Of a stretch of 64,000 nucleotides of DNA, positions 18,367 to 26,389 are shown one piece after another. Numbering within the stretch: the first letter of the stretch is position 1; every line of letters begins with the position of its first letter. Location of the stretch: NCBI RefSeq assembly GCF_002007115.1, contig NZ_MVAD01000001.1, forward strand, positions 1,922,001-1,986,000, read 5' to 3'. Source of the DNA: Massilia sp. KIM (GTDB taxonomy: Bacteria; Pseudomonadota; Gammaproteobacteria; Burkholderiales; Burkholderiaceae_D). A program made the position numbers and the translations under genes. The notes below the pieces were generated by a model. That model saw only the letters and a program-made list of their open reading frames with translations. It made no database searches and was not told where the DNA came from.

Positions 18367-19614
18367 ATGTCGTTTGCTTCCCTCGGCCTGATCGATCCGA
18401 TCCTCGCCACCCTCGACACGCTCGCCTACCAGACCCCGACCGCCGTCCAGCAGCAGGCAATTCCCGCCGTGCTGGCCGGCAAGGACGTGATGGCCGCGGC
18501 CCAGACCGGCACCGGCAAGACCGCCGGATTCACCCTGCCCCTGCTCCAGCGGCTGGTGAAAAGCGGGGCCAAGGTGTCCAGCAATGCGGCGCGCGCGCTG
18601 ATCCTGGTGCCCACCCGCGAGCTGGCCGAGCAGGTGCACGAGAGCGTGAAAGCCTACGGCGCCGGGCTCGAGCTGCGCACCCTGGCCGCCTACGGCGGGG
18701 TCAGCATCAATCCGCAGATGATGGCCCTGCGCAAGGGCATCGACGTGCTGGTGGCCACCCCGGGGCGCCTGCTCGACCTGCAGCGCCAGAACGCGGTGCG
18801 ATTCAACGAAGTCAAGGTGCTGGTGCTGGACGAGGCCGACCGCATGCTCGACCTCGGCTTCTCGCGCGAGCTCGACCAGCTGTTCGCCCTGCTGCCCAAG
18901 AAGCGCCAGACCCTGCTGTTCTCGGCCACCTTCTCCGATCCGATCCGCGCCATGGCCAACCGCCTGCTGGTCAGCCCGGTGCGCATCGAGGCGACGCCGC
19001 GCAACAGCACCGTCAAGGCCATCACCCAGTGGCTGGTCCCGGTCGACAAGAAGCGCAAGCCCGAGCTTTTCGTCCACCTGCTCAAGCGCCATGCCTGGAC
19101 CCAGGTGCTGGCCTTCGCCCGCACCCGCAAGGGCGTCGACGAGCTGGTCGGCCTGCTGGAAGCCAAGCGCATCACGGCCGATTCGATCCACGGCGACAAG
19201 CCGCAGCCGGCGCGCCTGCGCGCGCTGGAGCGCTTCAAGGCCGGCGAGGTGCGGGTGCTGGTGGCCACCGACGTCGCCGCGCGCGGCCTCGACATCCAGG
19301 ACCTGCCGGCGGTGATCAACGTCGACCTGCCGATCGTGGCCGAGGACTACGTGCACCGCACCGGCCGCACCGGGCGCGCCGGCGCCTCGGGCGAGGCGGT
19401 GTCGCTGGTGGCGGCCGACGAGGTCGAACTGCTGGCCGCGATCGAGGGCCTGACCAGCCAGGTGATCAAGCGCGTCGAGGAACCCGGCTTCGCGCCCGAG
19501 CACCGGGTGCCCGAGACCACGGCCGGCGGCCAGATCGTCAAGAAACCCAAGAAGCCCAAGAAGCCCAAGGGCGAAGCGGCGGTGGTCAGCGAGGACGTGC
19601 GCTTCCGGCGCTGA
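18367..19614 (+). CDS. rhlE: DEAD-box ATP-dependent RNA helicase, RhlE type
   Basis: 415 residues. Motifs in order: Q motif (TPTAVQQQAIP), Walker A AAQTGTGKTAGF, PTRELAEQV, GG, TPGRLLDL, DEADRMLDLGF, SAT (FSATFS), then in domain 2 LAFARTRKGVDELV, VATDVAARGLDI and HRTGRTGRAG. The C-terminal tail (about 380-415) is lysine/proline-rich with a KKPKKPKKPK run, a usual RNA-binding extension of RhlE proteins. It unwinds short RNA duplexes in ribosome maturation or RNA decay. Short intergenic upstream with likely own promoter. Confidence 0.95.
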   Translation: MSFASLGLIDPILATLDTLAYQTPTAVQQQAIPAVLAGKDVMAAAQTGTGKTAGFTLPLLQRLVKSGAKVSSNAARALILVPTRELAEQVHESVKAYGAGLELRTLAAYGGVSINPQMMALRKGIDVLVATPGRLLDLQRQNAVRFNEVKVLVLDEADRMLDLGFSRELDQLFALLPKKRQTLLFSATFSDPIRAMANRLLVSPVRIEATPRNSTVKAITQWLVPVDKKRKPELFVHLLKRHAWTQVLAFARTRKGVDELVGLLEAKRITADSIHGDKPQPARLRALERFKAGEVRVLVATDVAARGLDIQDLPAVINVDLPIVAEDYVHRTGRTGRAGASGEAVSLVAADEVELLAAIEGLTSQVIKRVEEPGFAPEHRVPETTAGGQIVKKPKKPKKPKGEAAVVSEDVRFRR

Positions 19615-19626
19615 GCGGCTTCCCGC

Positions 19627-20469
19627 TCAGGGCCCGGGCACGTGGATCTTTTCCTTGATGTGCTTGAGGCTGGCGACGATGGTGAAGGTCATGATCACCA
19701 GTAGCGACCACGAGCTCCACTTGCTCAGGTGGACCACCGACCAGGCGCCCAGCTGGTTCGGGTAGCGCCACACGCCCCAGAAGGTGCCGATGTTCTCGGC
19801 CAGCCAGATGAAGAAGCCGATCAGCACGAAGGCCAGCAGCAGCGGCATCTGTCGGTCGCGGTCGAGCGGCCGGAAGGTGACCATGGTGCGCGAGTATAGG
19901 CCGAGGGCGCAGGCGGCCAGGTACCAGCGGTAGTCGCCGATGTAATGGTGAGTGAAAAAATTGGCGTAGATCAGGATGGCGATGGTGGCCGCCATCCAGT
20001 AAGGCGGATGGTGGCGCACGCGCAGGTCGAGCAGGCGCCAGGACTGGATCATGTAGCTGCCGATGGTGGCGTACATGAAGCCCGAGAACAGCGGCACCCC
20101 GAACAGCTTGGTGTAGGCGAAATCGGGGTAGCTCCAGGACTGGATGCTGGACGAGACCTTGAAGGCCTCGAGCGCGAAGCCCACCACGTGAAACAGGCAG
20201 ACGGCCTTCAGCTCGTCCCAGGTCTCGAGCCTGGCCCAGACCATCCACAGTTGCAGGCCGACCGCCACCACCAGCAGCACGTCGTAGCGCGGGATGCCCA
20301 GCACCCCGGCGCGCGGCGTGACCAGCATCGCCACCATGAACAGGCCGACGAACAGGCAGGCGCGCGCCTCCTTGACGCCGAAGTAGAGGAATTCCAGGGC
20401 CCAGCGGCGCAGGCTTTCGATCTGCCGCGGCCGGGTGTCCAGCAAATGCTTGTCGATCGCTGTCAGCAT
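19627..20469 (-). CDS. DUF817 family integral membrane protein
   Basis: 280 residues from the ATG at 20469 (AAGGACCCC upstream). About seven to eight hydrophobic helices with conserved family stretches: FLYFGVKEARACLFVGLFM, LEAFKVSSSIQSWSYPDFAYTKLFGVPLFSGFMYA, SYMIQSWRLLDLRVRHHPPYW, NFFTHHYIGDYRWYL, and FIWLAENIGTFWGVWRYP. These match DUF817, a family of unknown function. The charged and aromatic residues in the helices (HH, E, W) suggest an enzyme or transporter acting on a lipid or small molecule; this is inference. Converges with rhlE and lies downstream of the Pat-type gene. Confidence 0.92.
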   Translation of the reverse strand: MLTAIDKHLLDTRPRQIESLRRWALEFLYFGVKEARACLFVGLFMVAMLVTPRAGVLGIPRYDVLLVVAVGLQLWMVWARLETWDELKAVCLFHVVGFALEAFKVSSSIQSWSYPDFAYTKLFGVPLFSGFMYATIGSYMIQSWRLLDLRVRHHPPYWMAATIAILIYANFFTHHYIGDYRWYLAACALGLYSRTMVTFRPLDRDRQMPLLLAFVLIGFFIWLAENIGTFWGVWRYPNQLGAWSVVHLSKWSSWSLLVIMTFTIVASLKHIKEKIHVPGP

Positions 20470-20526
20470 GGGGTCCTTGTCGAAGCGCGCTCCACGGGCT
20501 CGCCGCGCCAAGGATAGCATCGGCCG

Positions 20527-23205
20527 CTAGCGCAGCGCCAGCCGCATGTGGCGGATGCCCTCCTCCCCGATGCTGACCTCGAAGCCCAGCTTCCTGACCA
20601 TGGCGACGATGCGCGCGTTCTGCGGCAGCGCCTCGCCCACGATCTCGCGCGTGCCGCGCAGGCGGCAGTAGGCGATCAGCTTTTCCATCATGATCCGGCC
20701 CAGGCCCATGCCCTTGAGGTCGGAGCGCACCGTGACCGCGAATTCGGCGCTCACGTTGTCGGGGTCGGCCACCACCCGGCCCACGGCCAGGGTCTCGGGC
20801 ACGCCCTCCCCGTTCGGACGTGTCGCGATGAAGGCCATCTCGCGGTCGTAGTCGATCTGGGTGAAGCGCGCCAGCTGCGAGGGCTGGAGCTCGCGGATGC
20901 GCACGAACATGCGGTAGCGGATGTCGTCCGGCGTGAGCGCGTCGAAGAAGGCCAGGTGGGCGGGGCCGTCCTCCGGCCGGATCGGGCGCAGCAGCAGCTT
21001 GCCGCCGTTCCAGTCTATCGTTTCTTCCAGCTCGCGCGGATACGGGCGGATCGCCAGCCGGTCGAGGGTGCTGCCTGACTTGTCGGCCAGGGCCAGGCGC
21101 ATGCGCGCGTCCAGCACCACCGCGCCCTGGCTGTCGGCCACCAGAGGATTGAGGTCCAGCTCGACGATCTCGGGAATGTCGCAGACCATGCGCGAGACCT
21201 GGATCAGGGCCGCCATCACCGCGTCCAGGTTGGCGGCGGGACGGTTGCGGTAGCCGGCCAGCAGGCGCGCCACCCGGGTGCGGTCGATCAGGTCGCGCGC
21301 CAGCACCAGGTTCAGGGGCGGCAGGCCGACCGAATGGTCGTCCATCACCTCCACCGAGACCCCGCCCTGCCCGAACACGATCACCGGCCCGAACACCGGA
21401 TCGAGGGCGGCGCCGACGATCAGCTCGTGGGCGTGCGAGCGGCGGCACATGGCCTGCACCGAATAGCCCTCGAAGCGCGCCTCGGGAAAGACCTCGCCCA
21501 GGCGCCGCCGCATGCGCCGCGCGGCGGCGCGCACCGCCTCTTCCGAGTCGAGGTCGAGCGCCACCCCGCCGAAGTCCGACTTGTGCATCACGTCCGGGGT
21601 CAGGATCTTGAGCGCCACCGGGAAGCCGATCGCGCGCGCGCCGGCCACCGCGGCCTCGACGTCCTGGGCGGCGCGGGTCTCCACCAGCGCCATGCCGTAG
21701 GCGCGCAGGATGGCCTTGGTCTCCGGATCGGACAGCAGGTAGCGGCCGGCCTGGATCGCTTCGCGCACCAGGGCCCTGGCCGCGGCGCGGTCGGGGGCCA
21801 CCGTGCCGATCAGGGAGGGCGGCACTTCCATCAGCAGGTTCTGGTTGCGGCGGAAATTCACCAGTTGCAGGAAGCCGGCCACCGCGTCCTCGGGGGTGCG
21901 GTAGTTCGGCAGCCGCGCGCTGGAAGCGATGGCGCGCGCTTCCAGCACCGAGGCCCCGCCCAGCCAGCACGAGAGCACGGTGCGCGAAGCCTGGCGCGCC
22001 ACCGGGGCGATCGCCTCGGCCACCTCGCGGCTGTCGACGCCGGCGGTCGGCGAATGCACCACCAGCACCGCGTCCAGCTGCGGGTCGCGCAGCAGGATCT
22101 CGAGCGTGTCGCGGTAGCGCTGCGGCGGGGCGCCGCCGAACAGGTTGACCGGATTGCCCCCGCCCCAGCCGGAGGGCAGCAGCGCGTCCAGCGCCTCCCT
22201 GGTCGCCGGCGACAGGGTCGCCGCGACGCCGCCGCCATGGGTCAGGGCGTCGCGCGCCAGGATGCCCGGCCCGGCGCCGTTGCTGACGATGGCCAGGCGC
22301 TCCCCGTGCAGCGGCCGGGCGTAGGCCAGGGTCTCGACCGCTGCGAACAGCTGCTCGGTGCTGTAGACGCGCAGCATGCCGGCGCGCCGGATGGCGGCGT
22401 CGAACACGTCGTCCGGGCTGGCCAGGGCGCCGCTCTCGCTGGCGGCCGGGCGCGGCCCCTCCTCGTCGCGCCTGGCCTTGAGCACCAGCACCGGCTTGCT
22501 GCGCGCCGCCGCGCGCACCGCCGACATGAACTTGCGCGCGTAGCGCAGGCTCTCCACGTACAGCAGGATCGCGCCGGTGCCGCCGTCGCTGGCCAGGAAG
22601 TCGAGCACGTCGCCCAGGTCGACGTCGGCCGAATCGCCCAGCGCGATGAAGTGGGAAAAGCCGATGCCGCGCGTGCGCGCCCAGTCCAGCACCCCGGTCA
22701 TCAGGGAACCCGATTGCGAGACGAAGGCGATCCGTCCCGGCAGCGCGCCGCTGTGCGCCACGCTCGCGTTCAGGCCGATGGCGGGGGCCAGCAAACCGGC
22801 GCTGTTCGGCCCGAGCAGGCGCAGCAGGTAGGGATTCGCGGCATCCAGCATCGCCTGGCGCAGGCTGCGCCCGCGCAGGTCGCGCGCCTGGTGCAAGCCG
22901 GCGGTGAGCACCACCGCCGCCCGCGTGCCCAGCTCGCCGAGCTGGCGCACCAGCTGGGGCACGGTCGGCGGCGGGGTGCAGATCACCGCCAGGTCGGGCG
23001 CGGCAGGCAGCTCGCCCACGCCGGCGTAGCAACGCCGCCCGGCCAGCTGCTCGTACTTGGGGTTGAGCAGGTAGAGCTGGCCGCGGAACTCCGCCTCGAG
23101 CAGGTTGCGCAGCAGGGTCGCGCCCAGGCTGCCCTCGCGCTCGGAGGCGCCGATCAGCACCACCGAACGCGGCGCGAACAGCTTGTCCAGGTTGCGCACG
23201 CTCAT
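20527..23205 (-). CDS. Pat/PatZ-type GNAT protein acyltransferase with ADP-forming acyl-CoA synthetase domain
   Basis: 892 residues from the ATG at 23205 (CAGGAGCC upstream). CoA-binding Rossmann domain (about 8-130, VVLIGASEREGSLG), succinyl-CoA ligase-like domains (about 140-460, VSQSGSLMTGVLDWA, VSNGAGPGILARDAL), ATP-grasp-like domain (about 480-705, AYGMALVETRAA, VALKILTPDVMHKSDFGGVAL, EIVELDLNPLVADSQG), and a C-terminal GNAT acetyltransferase (about 725-890, LRPIRPEDGPAHLAFF, VRSDLKGMGLGRIMMEKLIAYC). This is the order of Salmonella Pat and E. coli PatZ/YfiQ, which acetylate acetyl-CoA synthetase and other lysines. No cyclic-nucleotide domain is attached. Confidence 0.94.
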   Translation of the reverse strand: MSVRNLDKLFAPRSVVLIGASEREGSLGATLLRNLLEAEFRGQLYLLNPKYEQLAGRRCYAGVGELPAAPDLAVICTPPPTVPQLVRQLGELGTRAAVVLTAGLHQARDLRGRSLRQAMLDAANPYLLRLLGPNSAGLLAPAIGLNASVAHSGALPGRIAFVSQSGSLMTGVLDWARTRGIGFSHFIALGDSADVDLGDVLDFLASDGGTGAILLYVESLRYARKFMSAVRAAARSKPVLVLKARRDEEGPRPAASESGALASPDDVFDAAIRRAGMLRVYSTEQLFAAVETLAYARPLHGERLAIVSNGAGPGILARDALTHGGGVAATLSPATREALDALLPSGWGGGNPVNLFGGAPPQRYRDTLEILLRDPQLDAVLVVHSPTAGVDSREVAEAIAPVARQASRTVLSCWLGGASVLEARAIASSARLPNYRTPEDAVAGFLQLVNFRRNQNLLMEVPPSLIGTVAPDRAAARALVREAIQAGRYLLSDPETKAILRAYGMALVETRAAQDVEAAVAGARAIGFPVALKILTPDVMHKSDFGGVALDLDSEEAVRAAARRMRRRLGEVFPEARFEGYSVQAMCRRSHAHELIVGAALDPVFGPVIVFGQGGVSVEVMDDHSVGLPPLNLVLARDLIDRTRVARLLAGYRNRPAANLDAVMAALIQVSRMVCDIPEIVELDLNPLVADSQGAVVLDARMRLALADKSGSTLDRLAIRPYPRELEETIDWNGGKLLLRPIRPEDGPAHLAFFDALTPDDIRYRMFVRIRELQPSQLARFTQIDYDREMAFIATRPNGEGVPETLAVGRVVADPDNVSAEFAVTVRSDLKGMGLGRIMMEKLIAYCRLRGTREIVGEALPQNARIVAMVRKLGFEVSIGEEGIRHMRLALR

Positions 23206-23245
23206 GCCGGGCTCCTGGACGCCGGAACGCCCAACTGGGCGGAGC

Positions 23246-23281
23246 GGGCTGAATGGGCCGAATGTGCCGAATCGGCCGGAC
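23246..23281. repeat. 9-bp tandem repeats upstream of the Pat-type gene
   Basis: GGGCTGAAT, GGGCCGAAT, GTGCCGAAT, then a degenerate CGGCCGGAC, exact 9-bp period. They lie 41 bp upstream of the acyltransferase start, between promoter and ribosome site or within the promoter. Confidence 0.6.
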
Positions 23282-23436
23282 AGGACGGGCGGGCCGCGGG
23301 ACAAACGACGGGGCGGACGGCGGCGCTGGGCATGGACGGGACCTTTCCTTGGCTGGGCTGGCTTGGCGGGAAGCCGGCGGCCGGCAGGCCGCGCCACGCA
23401 AGCATAGCGCCGCTTCGAGGCCCGGCGCGCACCGGA

Positions 23437-23817
23437 TCAGTGCAGGGTGCGCCTCGGCGGCAGGGCGCGCAGCGCGGGCGAGCGCGCCAGCAGCTCGCGC
23501 ATCAGACCCTCGACCAGCAGGGGGACGAAGCGGGAAACGGCCGTGGCGTCGAGGCCGACGTCGTCGACATAGGCGCGCAGCACCAGGGCCTCGGGCAGTT
23601 CGCGCAAGGGCACGATGGCGAAAGGCGGGGCGCCGGCGGGCGCGGTCACGGCGAAGAAGCGCAGGCGCAGGCGGGCGTCGAGCATCATGCTGCCATTCAG
23701 GAAGCGGTCGATGCCGATGTCGTACAGGACGTGCTCGACGACCTCGGCGGCCCGGCCGGCGATCTCCTGCTGGTTGCGGCGCCGGCGTGGCGCGAACAGG
23801 CGAGAGAGCAATTGCAC
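23437..23817 (-). CDS. Hypothetical protein of about 126 residues
   Basis: Starts at a GTG (23817) preceded by GAGGGGGGG at good spacing; the in-frame ATG at 23835 lacks a ribosome site and lies only a few bases after the predicted transcription start. Sequence: basic N-terminus (LFAPRRRRNQQEIAG), a helical region AAEVVEHVLYDIGIDRFL, DARLRLRFFAVTAP, LVLRAYVDDVGLDATAVSRFVPLLVEGLMREL. No signal peptide, no membrane helix, no family recognised. Composition fits a small alpha/beta cytosolic protein. Divergent from the copper block. Confidence 0.7.
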   Translation of the reverse strand: MQLLSRLFAPRRRRNQQEIAGRAAEVVEHVLYDIGIDRFLNGSMMLDARLRLRFFAVTAPAGAPPFAIVPLRELPEALVLRAYVDDVGLDATAVSRFVPLLVEGLMRELLARSPALRALPPRRTLH

Positions 23818-23848
23818 GGCGTTTCCCCCCCTCATTGAGATTAACTAA

Positions 23849-23877
23849 ATGTTATCAAAAAGCTTGTAAGTTGGCAA
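23849..23877 (-). promoter_or_regulatory. Sigma-70 promoter of the hypothetical gene
   Basis: Minus strand: TTGCCA (23877-23872), 17 bp, TAACAT (23854-23849). The implied start near 23842 supports the GTG start codon at 23817 over ATG at 23835. Confidence 0.6.
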
Positions 23878-23937
23878 AGAAAAACGACCAACAAGCGGTC
23901 GCTGGTGTTGCGCGCGCGCCATGCTAGAATTCCCCCC

Positions 23938-24366
23938 GTGAAGACGCTTGCCCGCACCCTGCTCCTGTGGCTGATGCTGATCGCGGTTCCCTTCCAGGGA
24001 TTCGCCTCGGCAGCCATGCTGGCGTGCGCGCACCGCACGACGCAGGGGGCGCCGGCCGCCGATGCGCCTGATGCCGGCCACGATGCGATGCACGCGGCCC
24101 ACCACGGCCACGGCGCGGCGCCGCTTGGCCAGGCCGCGTCAGGCCACCACGACATGCACGACCCGGGCGCGCAAAGCCCCTCCGACCACCACGCGCAATG
24201 CGGTTCCTGCGCGGCCTGCTGCTTCGGCGCGGCCATGGCGCCGGCGACCATTCCGGCCGCCAGCGCCGATCCCCTGCCCGTGCCGCGTGCCCCCGCCGGC
24301 GCCAGCCGCCTGGCGGCGGTCGACCTCGACCTGCCGGAACGACCTCCCCGCTTCCCGTTCGCCTGA
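23938..24366 (+). CDS. Cys/His-rich exported protein of the copper cluster (DUF2946-like)
   Basis: 142 residues from a GTG at 23938 (V-K-T-L-A-R-T, then hydrophobic LLLWLMLIAVPFQGFASA: signal peptide or anchor). The rest holds many histidines (HDAMHAAHHGHG, GHHDMHDPG, DHHAQ) and a cysteine cluster CGSCAACC followed by FGAAMA. Small proteins of this build head copper-resistance operons in Betaproteobacteria and are often annotated DUF2946; a periplasmic Cu-binding role is inferred. A longer reading frame starts at GTG 23905 but adds only a charged segment before the signal. The next gene starts 86 bp downstream. Confidence 0.8.
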   Translation: MKTLARTLLLWLMLIAVPFQGFASAAMLACAHRTTQGAPAADAPDAGHDAMHAAHHGHGAAPLGQAASGHHDMHDPGAQSPSDHHAQCGSCAACCFGAAMAPATIPAASADPLPVPRAPAGASRLAAVDLDLPERPPRFPFA

Positions 24367-24452
24367 TCCCGGCGCGCCGCCCTTTCACGCGGCGCGCGAA
24401 GTCCGCGCGCCCTGCGCGGCCGATACACGCACATTCATCGAACGAGCACATC

Positions 24453-25007
24453 ATGCATATGAAGCATCCTGCCATCTGCAGCATGGCCGCCCTTGCCCTG
24501 GCCGCCCTGGCCGCCCTCGCGCCCGCCGGCGCGCAGCAGCGCGGCCCCGAGGACCCGCGCGCGGCGGTTCCCGAGACCCGCTACCATCCGGCCCACCCCT
24601 ACCGGCCGGCGCTTGAAGCCGCCACCACCCCCGACCGCCAGTGGCGCGCGCTCAACGAGACCGTCGCCGGACTGGACTCGATGTCCCTGACCATGCCGGA
24701 CGCCCACGCCGGGCATGGCGCGCCGGCGCCGCAGGCGCCATCGGGCAAGGAGCAGGGCCAGCACGATCAACACGGTCAGCATGGCCAACACGGTCAGCAC
24801 GGCCAGCACAGCCAGCACAGCCAGCACAGCCAGCAACACGGCCAACATGGCCAACACGGTCAGCACGGTCAACACGGTCAACACGGTCAGCACGGTCAGC
24901 ACGGTCAGCATGGCCAGCATGGCCAGCACGGTCAGCACGGCCAGCAACACGGCCAGCAACACGGCCAGCACGGCCAGCACGAGGGCCACGCGAAAGGACA
25001 TCACTGA
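24453..25007 (+). CDS. Exported copper-cluster protein with long HGQ repeat
   Basis: 184 residues. Signal peptide about 1-27 (CSMAALALAALAALAPAGAQ), a short globular region (RYHPAHPYRPALEAATTP, WRALNETVAGLDSMSLTMPDAHAGHG), then residues about 101-178 made almost wholly of HGQ/HSQ tripeptides with a few extra Q. That gives roughly two dozen histidines spaced every three residues. Position before a TolC-type channel and a multicopper oxidase makes a periplasmic Cu buffer or chaperone likely (inference). The stop TGA and next ATG share one base (TGATG), so translation is coupled. The DNA repeat should vary in length between strains. Confidence 0.85.
   Translation: MHMKHPAICSMAALALAALAALAPAGAQQRGPEDPRAAVPETRYHPAHPYRPALEAATTPDRQWRALNETVAGLDSMSLTMPDAHAGHGAPAPQAPSGKEQGQHDQHGQHGQHGQHGQHSQHSQHSQQHGQHGQHGQHGQHGQHGQHGQHGQHGQHGQHGQHGQQHGQQHGQHGQHEGHAKGHH
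24756..24984 (+). repeat. 9-bp coding minisatellite (CAGCACGGT-type) encoding HGQ
   Basis: About 25 consecutive variants of CAGCACGGY/CAACACGGY, some with a 3-bp CAA or AGC change (giving HSQ or QQH). All variants keep the frame. Synonymous differences (CAC/CAT, GGC/GGT, CAG/CAA) are spread through the array, so it is not a single recent expansion. Confidence 0.92.
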
Positions 25008-26389
25008 TGGCGGCGCCACGACTTTGCGCGGCAATGGCCGCGGCCTTCGCGCTGGCCGGTTGCGCGAGCATCACCCCCGACCGCGGCCTGGAAGCGGCAT
25101 CGCAACTGGCGCACGAGCGCACCGGCGTCGACGCCCGCCTGCTGCGCGGCGAGGACGAGCTGCGCGCCCTCGACGCCCACATCGACGCGCTGCTGCGCGA
25201 GCCGCTCGGCATGGACGCCGCCGTGCGCATCGCCCTGCTGCGCCACCCCGGCCTCCAGGCGACCTACTGGGAGCTCGGCATCGCCCAGTCCGACCTGGTC
25301 CAGGCCTCGCGCCTGCCCAATCCTTCGCTCGGCTTCTCGCGCCTGCACAATGCGCACTACACCGAGATCGAACGCAGCCTGTCCTTCGACCTCGCCGGCC
25401 TGCTGACCCTGCCGCTGCGCCAGCGCATGGAGGCGCGCCGCTACGAGCAGGCCAAGCTGACGGCGGCGGCCGCGATGGAGCGTCACGCCCTCGAGACCCG
25501 CCGCGCCTGGGTCGAGGCGGTGGCGGCGCGCCAGGCCGTGGCCTATGCGCGCCAGGTGGCCGAGGCGCACGAGGCGGCGGCGGAGCTGACCGGGCGCATG
25601 GCCCAGGCCGGCAACGCCAGCCAGCTCGACCTGGCGCGCGAGCGCGCCGCCTACGCCGAAGCCGGCGCCGACGTCCTGCGCGCCCAGCGCGCCGCCGACG
25701 GCGCGCGCGAAACCCTGACCCGCCAGCTCGGGTTGTGGGGAAAACAGGCCGGCTATACCTTGCCCGAGCGCCTGCCCGATCTGCCGGCCGCGCCGGCCGA
25801 ACCGGAGCAGATCGAACGCCTTGCCCTGGAACGCCGCTTCGACGTGCGCGCGGCGCGCGAGCAGGCCGCCGCCACCGCGGCCGACCTCGGCCTGACCCGC
25901 AGCACCCGCTTCGTCAACGTGCTGGAGCTCGGGGTCGCCAACAAGAGCGAGACCGGCGAGCCGCGCGCCAAGGGCTACGAGGTCGGCCTCGAACTGCCGC
26001 TGTTCGACTGGGGCGGCGCGCGCGTGGCGAAGGCGGAAGCGGTCTACATGCAGGCCCTGAACCGGGTCGCCGAGACCGCCATCACCGCCCGCAGCGAGGC
26101 GCGCGAGCACTACCTGGGCTACCGCGCCAGCTACGACATCGCGCAGCGCTACCGCGACGAGATTATCCCGCAACGCAAGAAGATCGCCGACGAGACCCTG
26201 CTGCGCTACAACGGCATGCTGGCCAGCACCTTCGAGCTGCTGGCCGACGCCCGCGAACAGGTCGGCGCCGTCAACGGCTATCTCGACGCCCTCAAGGACT
26301 TCTGGCTCGCCCACGCCGCCCTTGAGGGCGCGCTCGGCGGCCGCGTGGGCCACGCGCCCGCGCACACCAACAAGGAACACCAGCAATGA
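25007..26389 (+). CDS. TolC-family outer-membrane channel of the copper cluster
   Basis: 460 residues. N-terminal lipoprotein-like signal MAAPRLCAAMAAAFALAGCAS (lipobox ALAGC), then two outer-membrane efflux repeats: LGMDAAVRIALLRHPGLQATYWELGIAQSDLVQA (about 65-98) and the later ERLALERRFDVRAAREQAAATAADLGLTRS. GYEVGLELPLFDWGGARVAKAEA is a hallmark of the second repeat, and coiled-coil helices flank it. It resembles CusC/TolC-like proteins. No membrane-fusion or RND pump gene follows, so it may work with a pump elsewhere, or serve as the outer-membrane part next to the multicopper oxidase. Overlaps both neighbours by 1-4 bp. Confidence 0.92.
   Translation: MAAPRLCAAMAAAFALAGCASITPDRGLEAASQLAHERTGVDARLLRGEDELRALDAHIDALLREPLGMDAAVRIALLRHPGLQATYWELGIAQSDLVQASRLPNPSLGFSRLHNAHYTEIERSLSFDLAGLLTLPLRQRMEARRYEQAKLTAAAAMERHALETRRAWVEAVAARQAVAYARQVAEAHEAAAELTGRMAQAGNASQLDLARERAAYAEAGADVLRAQRAADGARETLTRQLGLWGKQAGYTLPERLPDLPAAPAEPEQIERLALERRFDVRAAREQAAATAADLGLTRSTRFVNVLELGVANKSETGEPRAKGYEVGLELPLFDWGGARVAKAEAVYMQALNRVAETAITARSEAREHYLGYRASYDIAQRYRDEIIPQRKKIADETLLRYNGMLASTFELLADAREQVGAVNGYLDALKDFWLAHAALEGALGGRVGHAPAHTNKEHQQ

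Noticed and set aside
21334..23838. 834-codon open frame on the plus strand
   Set aside because: Antisense of the Pat-type acyltransferase; no recognisable motifs.
24756..24984. CRISPR-like array
   Set aside because: Units are 9 bp with no spacers and lie in a coding frame; it is a protein repeat.
24435..25034. Hydrophobic LTV/LAV-repeat protein on the minus strand
   Set aside because: Opposite strand of the HGQ minisatellite; the repeat itself makes the frame open. No ribosome site or conserved part.
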